A stretch of 12,929 nt of DNA from Campylobacterales bacterium. GTDB taxonomy: Bacteria > Campylobacterota > Campylobacteria > Campylobacterales > QNZT01. Every line of letters begins with the position of its first letter. The first letter of the stretch is position 1. A model generated the notes under the pieces. That model did not search any database, was not told where the DNA came from, and saw nothing but the letters and a program-made list of their open reading frames with translations. The position numbers and the translations under genes were made by a program. Shown here one piece after another: positions 1 through 7,136 of this stretch. The DNA is taken from assembly GCA_027080605.1 (NCBI GenBank), contig JALWRO010000275.1, forward strand, positions 1-12,929. The letters run 5' to 3'.

Positions 1-982
1 CATCCAAAAAGACAAAAGACAGTATTAAAATAATCACAAAAATAAAAAATACAATATTGTCCGGTTGTCTGCGTAATGCCAGCCCCATAATCGAAAATAC
101 AAACTGAATCAGGACAATCATGACCACAGCATTATCGACACCACCTTTCCAGCGTAAAACTTTATGGTGCAAATGTGTTTTATCAGGATTAAAGGGCGAT
201 AGCCCCCGCTGCAATCTTCTAACCATGACTGTAATTGTATCAATAATCGGAATGGCAGTCAGAAAAAGGACAGAAGTTACACTGATATAAGAAATTGACT
301 TAATCGCTATTACAGCTATTGTAAACCCAAGGATGAGTGAACCACTGTCTCCCATAAAAATCATGGCCGGGTGCCAGTTAAAAAGCAAAAAAGCGATAAT
401 TGCAGCTATCATTAAAATAGAAATTGTCATAATAAATGCGTCATGATATGTAAGCCCAATATAATAGAATGCACTAAAGATGACAATAGCAACACTTCCG
501 GATAATCCATCTAAACCGTCAATGAGATTCATCGCATTGGTAAAGCCTACAACAGCGACAATCGTTACGGGTAATGCGATAAACACAGGTAAAGTGATTT
601 CATGACCAAACCATATACCTAATGTATCTATTTTCATATCATCCAGAAAATAGATCAGTAGCGTTGCCAATGTAATAGCAGCAAATTTGATTTTGGGTTT
701 CACACCACGATTGTCATCGTAAACACCTGTCAGAAAGACGACTAACGCACCCAGAATGAAACCTTTATGCAAAAGGACAAAAGGCATATGATACAAAAGT
801 AATATAATAAGAAAAGCAAGAAAAATTCCGACCCCCGCACCCCGGGGAATCGGATTAATATGCGAACTTCTTTCATTAGGTATATCAACCATACCCATTT
901 GCTCAGATATTTTGGTAATGGTATACGTAAACAAAAGAGAAATCAGGAAAGTCAGTGCAATTTCTACTCCATCTACCACCAT
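1..982 (-). CDS. WecA/MraY-family polyprenyl-phosphate sugar-1-phosphate transferase (3' end cut by window)
   Basis: Read directly as a minus-strand frame with ATG at 980-982 that stays open for 327 codons to the left edge, so the C-terminus is missing. The family transfers a sugar-1-phosphate from a UDP-sugar (GlcNAc-1-P in WecA) to undecaprenyl phosphate on the cytoplasmic face of the inner membrane, starting the lipid-linked repeat unit. Visible motifs: PRGAG at residues 46-50, the DDNRG acidic motif at 89-93, NLIDGLDGL at 152-160 with the conserved Asp pair, FMGDSGS at 209-215, and the basic loop ending HLHHK at 270-274, which is WecA-like rather than MraY-like. Many hydrophobic segments separate the loops. 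The family is usually about 320-360 aa, so little is missing. An AAGGAAGG Shine-Dalgarno site 4-5 bases upstream supports this start. It lies 33 bp after the tyrosine kinase gene and is probably co-transcribed. Exact sugar substrate cannot be read from sequence. Confidence 0.93.
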   Translation of the reverse strand, partial: MVVDGVEIALTFLISLLFTYTITKISEQMGMVDIPNERSSHINPIPRGAGVGIFLAFLIILLLYHMPFVLLHKGFILGALVVFLTGVYDDNRGVKPKIKFAAITLATLLIYFLDDMKIDTLGIWFGHEITLPVFIALPVTIVAVVGFTNAMNLIDGLDGLSGSVAIVIFSAFYYIGLTYHDAFIMTISILMIAAIIAFLLFNWHPAMIFMGDSGSLILGFTIAVIAIKSISYISVTSVLFLTAIPIIDTITVMVRRLQRGLSPFNPDKTHLHHKVLRWKGGVDNAVVMIVLIQFVFSIMGLALRRQPDNIVFFIFVIILILSFVFLD

Positions 983-1015
983 ATCACCTTCCTTGATTTC
1001 TACAGACTATTTTTC

Positions 1016-3358
1016 TTATTTATACGTATAACTATATTTAAAGAAGCTTTGAGACATATTTTTCGGCTTCACACTATTCAACACAATACCTACATTTTTG
1101 ATATGGTAGGAACGAACCATATCTTCGAGTGATTTGATATAATCTTTTTCTGAATACTCAGATCTGAAAACGATCAGTGAAATATCTGCAAGTTTCATTA
1201 GCAACAATGCATCTGTCACCATACCCATCGGCGGCGCATCGATGATAATGTAATCGTACTCTTTTCTCAACTCGTCGATAATTTCATCAATTTTACCTGA
1301 CTGCATCAACTCTGAAGGATTTGGCGGAATCGGACCGGATGTAATAATATCCAGGTTTTTAATTTTTTTATGCTCCCAAATCACCTCTTTGAGTGTATTG
1401 TTTTTGGAAAGCACCGTACTCATACCGATTTTGTTTGTCAAACCAAATACTCTGTGCAACATAGGTCGTCGCATATCCAGAGAAAGTACAATAGTCTTTT
1501 TGTCACTCATACCAAATACAGCGGCAAGATTGGTAGCAATCGTTGTTTTTCCCTCTCCAGGTACAGTAGAACTAACGACAATGACCTTACTTTTATTTTC
1601 AGTCGGTATAAATTCCAGATTAGTACGAATCAAGCGCAGCGCTTCACTCGCTACCGATTGCTGGTCTTCGATGGTAAACATCTTGTCTGCCGACCGAACC
1701 TGAGGAATAACACCATAAAATGGTATACGTGTATTACTGACAATATCTTCACGTGTTTTTATTTTATCATCTAAAATCTCTCTCAGATAAGCTATCAACA
1801 TCGCAACGATAAATCCTAACAGTAAACTGGAAAGGAGGATCATCGGCACATTTGGTTTTACAGGTTTTGTCGGCAAGACTGCCCTGTCGAGAATTCTGTT
1901 TCCTGAAACCGTTGAAGCCTTGTTGATAGACATTTCAGCCTGTTTCTGAAGCAAAAATTCATATGTTTGCTCCAGGACTTTATATTTACGCTGTAAAGCA
2001 GCCAGTTGTCTCTCTTTTTCCGGAAACTTCAGCAGTGTTGTTTCGCTATTGTACAATGTATCTTCAAGGGATCTTCTTTTTTCACTCAAAGAGTCACTGA
2101 TACTTTCTATTGCACTTTCCAGTGCCATTCTGATATCGTCTATCTCTTCATTAACTTTCTGAACATCGGGGTGTTCTTCGGTAAAAGTCGACAGTAAAGT
2201 AATTTTCTTAGATTTCGCTTTTTGAAGATCATCCAGCAAAGAGGCCAAAACAGGATAATCTTTGGCGAGAGAAGAAACGGCACCGTAGTTTCCTGTTTTA
2301 AATTCATTGTACAGGGCATTGAAAGCACTCTCTTGTACTTTGATTTTTTCAAGTTCTGCTTTTACCTTACTTCGATTAGTCAAAATCACCTGTGACTCTA
2401 TTTTTACGTCAACCAGATTGTTTTCTTCTTTGAAGTTTTCCAGTTTCATCGCTGCTTCATGAAGTTTGGTACTGACTTCTTTCAATTGCTCATCGACAAA
2501 ATTCAATGCTGTAGAAGCTTTGGATGTTTTTTTATGAATACTTTGTTCCATATATTTGTCGATTAAATGATCAAGAAAATCTTTTGCACGCTGTGCAACA
2601 CTATCCTGATAGATCAATTTAATGACCGAACCGTTTTTAGAAAGAGGAAAAACATTCAAATTTCGTGAAACTTCATCAATCGCACGATCTTTGTTTAAAA
2701 TAACAAATGCATATTTGCTATTGACCAAATCACCCTTTTTATTGATAACCATAGAAAAATAGTTATTGTCTATACGTTCACCAAATTCATGAACACCGGA
2801 ATAGGATATTTCGTTGTTTCTTTTGCCTAACAGGGAGGATAGTGATTTTTTAACAGAAGAGAGCACTCCGCCATGATCGACATAAAGTTTAAACTTTTGA
2901 TCGTTAATCGGTTCAATCACAAATTTTGTTCCATAAACCAGAGGGTTTTTAACTTTTAACTCACTTATTTCAACCGGTGTATTTTTATAGAGTTCAATCT
3001 GCTTATAATTATTAAAAGTAAAGTAACGAATTTGAAACCCTACATCTTCAAGAGCCTTTTCAATCAGTGATCTTGATTTCAGTATTTCCACCTCAGTATC
3101 GATCAAAGTGGCTTCATTATCTATTTTACCACCTCTTACAACATTGTCAAGACTTAAGTCAAGGTTGTCGTTACTTACTTCGATCGTTGCATATGTTTCA
3201 TATGTCGGAGGTGTGAAATAAGCATAAAAAAGTCCACCGATAAAGAAAAGTGCAACAATAAAAAGGCTTAGTGCTTTGTTTTTATTGAAGATTGCCAGAA
3301 TCTTTTTAATATCACCGGCATCATCAAATTTTGATATTTTTTTCCCTGTAGTTTCCAT
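1016..3358 (-). CDS. Wzc-like polysaccharide co-polymerase fused to BY-family tyrosine autokinase
   Basis: 780 aa inner-membrane protein of the Wzc (PCP-2a) type, which controls chain length and couples synthesis to export through the OPX protein. Order of parts: short cytoplasmic N-terminus, TM1 about residues 29-48, a Wzz-type periplasmic domain, a long coiled-coil-rich region about 280-480, TM2 about 505-525 preceded by the Pro-rich PTKPVKPNVP, then the cytoplasmic kinase. Kinase motifs: Walker A GEGKTT at 601-606, Walker A' SLDMRRP at 626-632, Walker B in YDYIIIDAPP at 701-710, PNPSEL at 679-684, and a C-terminal tyrosine cluster (Y775, Y777, Y779) that is the expected autophosphorylation tail. 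The first Asp of the usual DxDxR Walker A' motif is Ser626 here. The length is close to that of E. coli Wzc (about 720 aa). AGGAAAGGGA lies upstream of the ATG. It follows the export lipoprotein gene by 22 bp. Function is confident; whether it is catalytically normal is less certain. Confidence 0.95.
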   Translation of the reverse strand: METTGKKISKFDDAGDIKKILAIFNKNKALSLFIVALFFIGGLFYAYFTPPTYETYATIEVSNDNLDLSLDNVVRGGKIDNEATLIDTEVEILKSRSLIEKALEDVGFQIRYFTFNNYKQIELYKNTPVEISELKVKNPLVYGTKFVIEPINDQKFKLYVDHGGVLSSVKKSLSSLLGKRNNEISYSGVHEFGERIDNNYFSMVINKKGDLVNSKYAFVILNKDRAIDEVSRNLNVFPLSKNGSVIKLIYQDSVAQRAKDFLDHLIDKYMEQSIHKKTSKASTALNFVDEQLKEVSTKLHEAAMKLENFKEENNLVDVKIESQVILTNRSKVKAELEKIKVQESAFNALYNEFKTGNYGAVSSLAKDYPVLASLLDDLQKAKSKKITLLSTFTEEHPDVQKVNEEIDDIRMALESAIESISDSLSEKRRSLEDTLYNSETTLLKFPEKERQLAALQRKYKVLEQTYEFLLQKQAEMSINKASTVSGNRILDRAVLPTKPVKPNVPMILLSSLLLGFIVAMLIAYLREILDDKIKTREDIVSNTRIPFYGVIPQVRSADKMFTIEDQQSVASEALRLIRTNLEFIPTENKSKVIVVSSTVPGEGKTTIATNLAAVFGMSDKKTIVLSLDMRRPMLHRVFGLTNKIGMSTVLSKNNTLKEVIWEHKKIKNLDIITSGPIPPNPSELMQSGKIDEIIDELRKEYDYIIIDAPPMGMVTDALLLMKLADISLIVFRSEYSEKDYIKSLEDMVRSYHIKNVGIVLNSVKPKNMSQSFFKYSYTYK

Positions 3359-3380
3359 ATCTAAAATCCCTTTCCTCTAC

Positions 3381-4205
3381 TTATGGTTGAATTTGCTGAA
3401 CAGCTTGCTCAGGACCATTCACATTGAATATTCTTGTATTGGTCAAATATTTTCCGGTATATAACGTCCCCAAAATCTTCTGCGCAAGATCGATACCCGG
3501 TACCGCCTCTGCAATGGCAAGGTTTCTTCGTCGCAATTCATTCGGCAATACATAAATAACATCATTTGGATACACTTTTAAACTTCCGGATGTCAAGGAA
3601 CTCACTTTTGTCAAATCAACCAGTTTAATCTGAGGATTTTTTTCCGTTCCCCGGATAATCATGACCTTATCCCGTTGTGCATAATCAGTCAAACCTCCGG
3701 TTCGTCCCAATGCTTCAAGGACATTTGTCGTCTCTTCAATAATATTAACCTGTCCGGGATTTTTCACCTCACCCAATACAATAACTCTTTTATTGAGTAC
3801 TTCCACAGTGACGTGTGAATTCTTCAGATAACGCGCATACTCTTTACTCAAAAGATCTGCACACTCTCGTTCCGTCAATCCAGCCACACGTACAACACCG
3901 ATCAAAGGCAGACTGACTGTCCCATCAGCCGCGACCAATGCACCCCGTTCATCTGCAGGAGCAACTTGTGCACGTACATCTCTGGTACTCAGTTCAGGAT
4001 GGTTAAAGATCAAAATCGATAGCCGGTTGTTAGGCATTATTCTATAAGAATATGTCTCATTCATATTTTGATTGATACCCGAAGTGCAATTTGCATATGT
4101 TTTATTGTCATTAAACAACACATATTGACTTGATTTACCACTACATCCACTCATTATTGCTGTAGCCAATACCAGCGAAAAAACTGTTATACGTCTGTAT
4201 ATCAT
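3381..4205 (-). CDS. Outer-membrane polysaccharide export lipoprotein (OPX/Wza family)
   Basis: 274 aa. The N-terminus has basic residues, a hydrophobic stretch and a lipobox ending MSGC, predicting cleavage and lipidation at Cys21. The +2 residue is Ser, not Asp, which fits outer-membrane sorting. A polysaccharide export (PES) domain starts around residue 53 (YSYRIMPNNRL) and includes the usual ADGTVSLPLIG at 93-103. One SLBB domain follows at about 140-200 (VLGEVKNPGQVN, then GRTGGLTDYAQRD). The family forms the outer-membrane ring through which polymer leaves, docking on the periplasmic part of the Wzc protein encoded next. It is about 100 residues shorter than E. coli Wza: I see one SLBB domain and no obvious C-terminal amphipathic barrel helix, although residues 228-250 could form a helix. 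AAGGTAAGGGA lies just upstream of ATG 4203-4205. It is the first gene of the second transcription block, behind a candidate promoter. Confidence 0.94.
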   Translation of the reverse strand: MIYRRITVFSLVLATAIMSGCSGKSSQYVLFNDNKTYANCTSGINQNMNETYSYRIMPNNRLSILIFNHPELSTRDVRAQVAPADERGALVAADGTVSLPLIGVVRVAGLTERECADLLSKEYARYLKNSHVTVEVLNKRVIVLGEVKNPGQVNIIEETTNVLEALGRTGGLTDYAQRDKVMIIRGTEKNPQIKLVDLTKVSSLTSGSLKVYPNDVIYVLPNELRRRNLAIAEAVPGIDLAQKILGTLYTGKYLTNTRIFNVNGPEQAVQQIQP

Positions 4206-4240
4206 GATCCCTTACCTTTGATATTTTTATTCTGTCACTT

Positions 4241-4281
4241 AGTATACTTAAGAAAATATTAATTCCAAATAAACAAGTCAA
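4241..4281 (-). promoter_or_regulatory. Candidate sigma-70 promoter(s) for the export/kinase/WecA-like block
   Basis: On the minus strand TTGACT (4276-4281) is followed after 17 bases by TATTTT (4253-4258), an acceptable -35/-10 pair. A better-looking -10, TATACT (4241-4246), lies further downstream with no -35 at the right distance. Housekeeping promoters in Campylobacterota often rely on the -10 plus periodic T-rich DNA, so either could be used. Transcription would start about 20-40 bases upstream of the OPX start codon. This is pattern-based only; AT-rich DNA produces such matches easily. Confidence 0.4.
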
Positions 4282-4295
4282 CAATTCTTTACTAT

Positions 4296-4330
4296 CTTAT
4301 TTTCTAATTACACTTTAATTTTAAAATAAG
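4296..4330 (-). repeat. Nested AT-rich inverted repeat upstream of the OPX promoter
   Basis: Outer arms of 8 bp (4296-4303 CTTATTTT and 4323-4330 AAAATAAG) enclose inner arms of 5 bp (4306-4310 AATTA and 4316-4320 TAATT), with a 2x2 internal mismatch and a 5-base loop. It lies just upstream of the candidate -35. It could be a regulator site or part of a termination region, but arms this AT-rich may arise by chance. Confidence 0.4.
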
Positions 4331-4375
4331 TATCTTTGTATATTTTAAACATACCTTATGTTTCTATTTTATAAT

Positions 4376-4407
4376 GAAATATATTAACATATACTTTAAT
4401 ATATTTC
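4376..4407 (-). repeat. Perfect 12-bp inverted repeat just after the heparinase-family gene
   Basis: GAAATATATTAA (4376-4387) is an exact reverse complement of TTAATATATTTC (4396-4407), with an 8-base loop between them. It begins 6 bases after the stop codon of the heparinase-family gene. In RNA it would form a 12-bp stem with a single G-C pair. No clean U-run follows on the minus strand (the next bases are ATTATAAAAT), so it is at best a weak terminator. A processing hairpin or a dyad operator are alternatives. Confidence 0.55.
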
Positions 4408-4413
4408 AAAATT

Positions 4414-6030
4414 TTATTTTATCGGCTCAATCACATTTATCAAAGTCAGCAACTTTTGCTCAAAAAATATTTTTGCAGCTTTGCTCTTGATCAACTTATT
4501 GTAACCTTTAGCAATTGTAATATCGACAAGTTCCAGTTTTTTTAAACCCTCAAATGTAAAAATTGCATTTTTTGTCATAATAGCGTTTTCTGTAATATCT
4601 TCAATTATTACATCAGGAGAAAAGTGTATATACGCACAACATCGGTATTCCCTATTCTCCTCGGAGGTGACAATATCGATAATTTGAATCTCCTTCTCTG
4701 TACAATGAAACTCCCGACTATGCATAGCGCCAATACGACTATAACCGTCATGTGCTACACGAATATGATGCTTCGATTCATCTCTGTCAATCACTTTCGC
4801 ACGCCTTGCAACACGAAAACTCGACCAAACCTCTGACTGATCAAGTCCATCTATCACCACGGTATTATGGGCTTTTGTAGAACGTTCCAATTTACGGCGT
4901 TTGTTGGCTTCATAGGTACTGATTCCGGTATCTATCACAACAGGCAGCTGGTCGATATGGAGTTCAAAATTTACTGTATCACTGTGGGCATGTCCGGGAA
5001 TATAATCCGGACCGATATTCCCGGCATCGATCACCAATTCATAACGATCCGTTATACACTTCCGATAACCACTCTCCTTCATAGGCATTTTATTTGATCG
5101 GAGATCCAGTCGCTTTGCATACTCCAATAACGCTTGTGGTGCAGGTGCGATATTTTCCGTAGAATCATTAAAGTGCGGCACACTACCATTTTGATACATG
5201 ATATTTTCAAGCCATCCAAGCATTTTTTCAGCTTTTTCTTTAAGTAAATTTTGTAACTTTATATCCTGAAAAGCGTTATTATGCGACATAAGATTATAAC
5301 AATCCAAAACGCGAAATAACATAATCTGATGATACATCGGTGTCAACTCAAAATGTGCCCCGTCAGACAATATCTGTTCATGAAGTTCTGCAAACAATAT
5401 CTCTTTTGCCTGATCAAAAAGCTTTTGATCCTGGAAATAATACGCACCGAAAAGTAAGGAAAAGCCATTTTCTAATAGATGATTTCCCAACAAGTGATAT
5501 TCAAGATTGTCCATTAAAATATAATACTGGGCATAGAGAGAGTCGTTGATATTGTTATTTCTGACACCATGCTGTGATAAAAACTTGATCCAGTTAATCC
5601 CACGTAAAGCGATAGGAAAGGGTTCTAAACCATCTCTGATTCGCTCAATATTTTTGATAAAATCGTTAATTAAAATAACACCCTCTTCCTTGCTCATATT
5701 CTGTTGTAGTAAATATTCAAAATAGTTTAAATTGTAAGTCCAAAGTTTTCCAAGTGCCGCATAGTTCCAGTCAATTTCTTTGTCAAAAATATGAGATAGA
5801 TTTAAAAAACAAAAACGTTTTTTCCCCTCATTCTTTGAAAAAGAGTCCAATACCTCAATACCTGGTGCAAAAATCAATTGTCTGCTTTTAGCAGGTTTAT
5901 AAAAGATATATGTGAATTTTATTTTTTTCCTGTATTTTGCACGTACCGCATAAAAAATTCTATACTTTATCTGTATAAACTTCATATAACGTAAAGTGTG
6001 CCAGTAAAGCAATAACTGTTGTTTAGTCAT
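4414..6030 (-). CDS. Heparinase II/III-family protein (probable polysaccharide lyase)
   Basis: 538 aa. The N-terminal half resembles the alpha-helical toroid of the family: WTYNLNYFEYLL at 97-108, NHLLENGFSLLFGAYYF at 183-199, GAHFELTPMYHQIML at 224-238 and HFNDST at 286-291. The C-terminal half is the Hep_II_III beta domain, with GHAHSDTVNFELHID at 346-360, IDTGISTYE at 366-374 and HNTVVIDGLDQSEVW at 388-402. Family members cleave glycosidic bonds next to uronic acids by beta-elimination. His184/Asn188, Tyr233/His234 and His347/His349 are the likely active-site or metal residues by analogy with heparinase II and III, but I could not align them formally. No signal peptide is visible: the N-terminus is basic and amphipathic. 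The start ATG overlaps the upstream glycosyltransferase stop as ATGA, implying coupled translation. Such genes recur in exopolysaccharide clusters. The likely role is trimming or turnover of the cluster's own uronate-containing polymer, which is inference. Confidence 0.88.
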   Translation of the reverse strand: MTKQQLLLYWHTLRYMKFIQIKYRIFYAVRAKYRKKIKFTYIFYKPAKSRQLIFAPGIEVLDSFSKNEGKKRFCFLNLSHIFDKEIDWNYAALGKLWTYNLNYFEYLLQQNMSKEEGVILINDFIKNIERIRDGLEPFPIALRGINWIKFLSQHGVRNNNINDSLYAQYYILMDNLEYHLLGNHLLENGFSLLFGAYYFQDQKLFDQAKEILFAELHEQILSDGAHFELTPMYHQIMLFRVLDCYNLMSHNNAFQDIKLQNLLKEKAEKMLGWLENIMYQNGSVPHFNDSTENIAPAPQALLEYAKRLDLRSNKMPMKESGYRKCITDRYELVIDAGNIGPDYIPGHAHSDTVNFELHIDQLPVVIDTGISTYEANKRRKLERSTKAHNTVVIDGLDQSEVWSSFRVARRAKVIDRDESKHHIRVAHDGYSRIGAMHSREFHCTEKEIQIIDIVTSEENREYRCCAYIHFSPDVIIEDITENAIMTKNAIFTFEGLKKLELVDITIAKGYNKLIKSKAAKIFFEQKLLTLINVIEPIK

Positions 6031-7136
6031 TTATGGTGTTGTAAAATATCTTGATATAACTGATAATATCTATCTGTTGTCATGGAAATTGAATATTTTT
6101 TATCAAATGTCTCTATGATGTTTGATTTATCTATATCAGCTACTGAAAGAAACCGTTTCATTGCTTTATAAAAGCTTTCTACAGAAAGATCATCGGCAAT
6201 AAAACCGTTTATGCCGTCCTGGATAATATCAGGTATGCCTCCTACCGGTGTTGCTACAGTAGGTAAGCCGATGGACATTGACTCAAGAATGGTCATCGGC
6301 ATTCCTTCATAATTGGACGAGAGACAAAAAGCATCTGCACACAGTAGATAATCAGCAACATTGCTTTTTTCATCTAAAAAATGTACTTTGTCTTTATATC
6401 GGACAAGCTGCTCACACTCACGTGCATACTCCGGCACTATTTTACGCGAACCGATCATCAGTAAATGTGCATCCACCCCTTCATCTACCAATTTTTCAAA
6501 CGCTTGAATAAGTAATTTCTGATTCTTTACAGGATAAACACGACCGATATTGACAAATATTTTTGTATCATTAGACTCTTTTAATGACTCTACCCATTTT
6601 TTCGTTTCTTCAAATGCATCGGTCGCTTCCAGTTTTTGAACACCGTTGTCAATAGACAGATTAAACTCTTCTCCATACTCCCGCTGTACAGACTTTAACA
6701 CTTCATTACTAATTGAAACAGGGGTAAAATTGAAATTCTTATATAAAAATTTATATATCTTTCGCTTACTAAATGTCGTCTCTTTTTGAGCAAGTGAATG
6801 TACAGTGTGGATGTTTGGAATTTTGGTACTCAATATAGCTGGAGCAGAAAAGAGTTGTGCACGTAAATGTGTATGTATAATATCAGGTTTGATCTCTTCA
6901 AGCATATTTTTTATGTCAAATACAACCTGTAAACTTTTTCCTTCTTTATTTAATGAGAAAAAATGCACCTGCTCTGTAATTTTTTCATACATAATTTGCT
7001 GTTTTTCATTCAATTTTTCCAAAGAACAAAGATATACTTCATTTTGATTATTTTTACTAAGCTCGTTACAAAGATCTATACAAAACTTTTCAGCCCCGCC
7101 AGTATATAAACTAGGCAGGATATGCATGATCTTCAT
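6027..7136 (-). CDS. GT4-family glycosyltransferase
   Basis: 369 aa GT-B fold retaining glycosyltransferase of family 4. The N-terminal acceptor domain opens with MKIMHILPSLYTGGAEK, a typical glycine-rich start, and has IIHTHLRAQ at 86-94. The C-terminal donor domain has VNIGRVYPVKNQKLLI at 195-210 and the EX7E motif, Glu277 to Glu285 in EGMPMTILE, followed by GLPTVATPVGGIPDII at 290-305, which binds the nucleotide-sugar. It most likely adds one sugar to the lipid-linked repeat unit in the cytoplasm; neither donor nor acceptor can be read from sequence. The start at 7136 has AGAGGGAA at suitable spacing and overlaps the 3' end of the polymerase gene by 26 bp. An in-frame ATG three codons later (7127) is less well placed. 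The 3' end overlaps the heparinase-family start by 4 bp. Confidence 0.93.
   Translation of the reverse strand: MKIMHILPSLYTGGAEKFCIDLCNELSKNNQNEVYLCSLEKLNEKQQIMYEKITEQVHFFSLNKEGKSLQVVFDIKNMLEEIKPDIIHTHLRAQLFSAPAILSTKIPNIHTVHSLAQKETTFSKRKIYKFLYKNFNFTPVSISNEVLKSVQREYGEEFNLSIDNGVQKLEATDAFEETKKWVESLKESNDTKIFVNIGRVYPVKNQKLLIQAFEKLVDEGVDAHLLMIGSRKIVPEYARECEQLVRYKDKVHFLDEKSNVADYLLCADAFCLSSNYEGMPMTILESMSIGLPTVATPVGGIPDIIQDGINGFIADDLSVESFYKAMKRFLSVADIDKSNIIETFDKKYSISMTTDRYYQLYQDILQHHK

Larger units (their letters stand above)
4206..4413 (-). other. AT-rich intergenic spacer between the two gene blocks
   Basis: The only sizeable gene-free gap inside the cluster (208 bp). It separates the heparinase-family gene (stop at 4414-4416) from the OPX gene (start at 4205). 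I find no convincing reading frame on either strand. It contains a perfect 12-bp inverted repeat, a nested weaker hairpin, and promoter-like hexamers facing the OPX gene, listed separately. Composition is clearly more AT-rich than the flanking genes. Confidence 0.85.

Noticed and set aside
1016..1132. Plus-strand open frame at 860-1132
   Set aside because: It overlaps the WecA-like start region and the kinase 3' end, both strongly supported on the minus strand.
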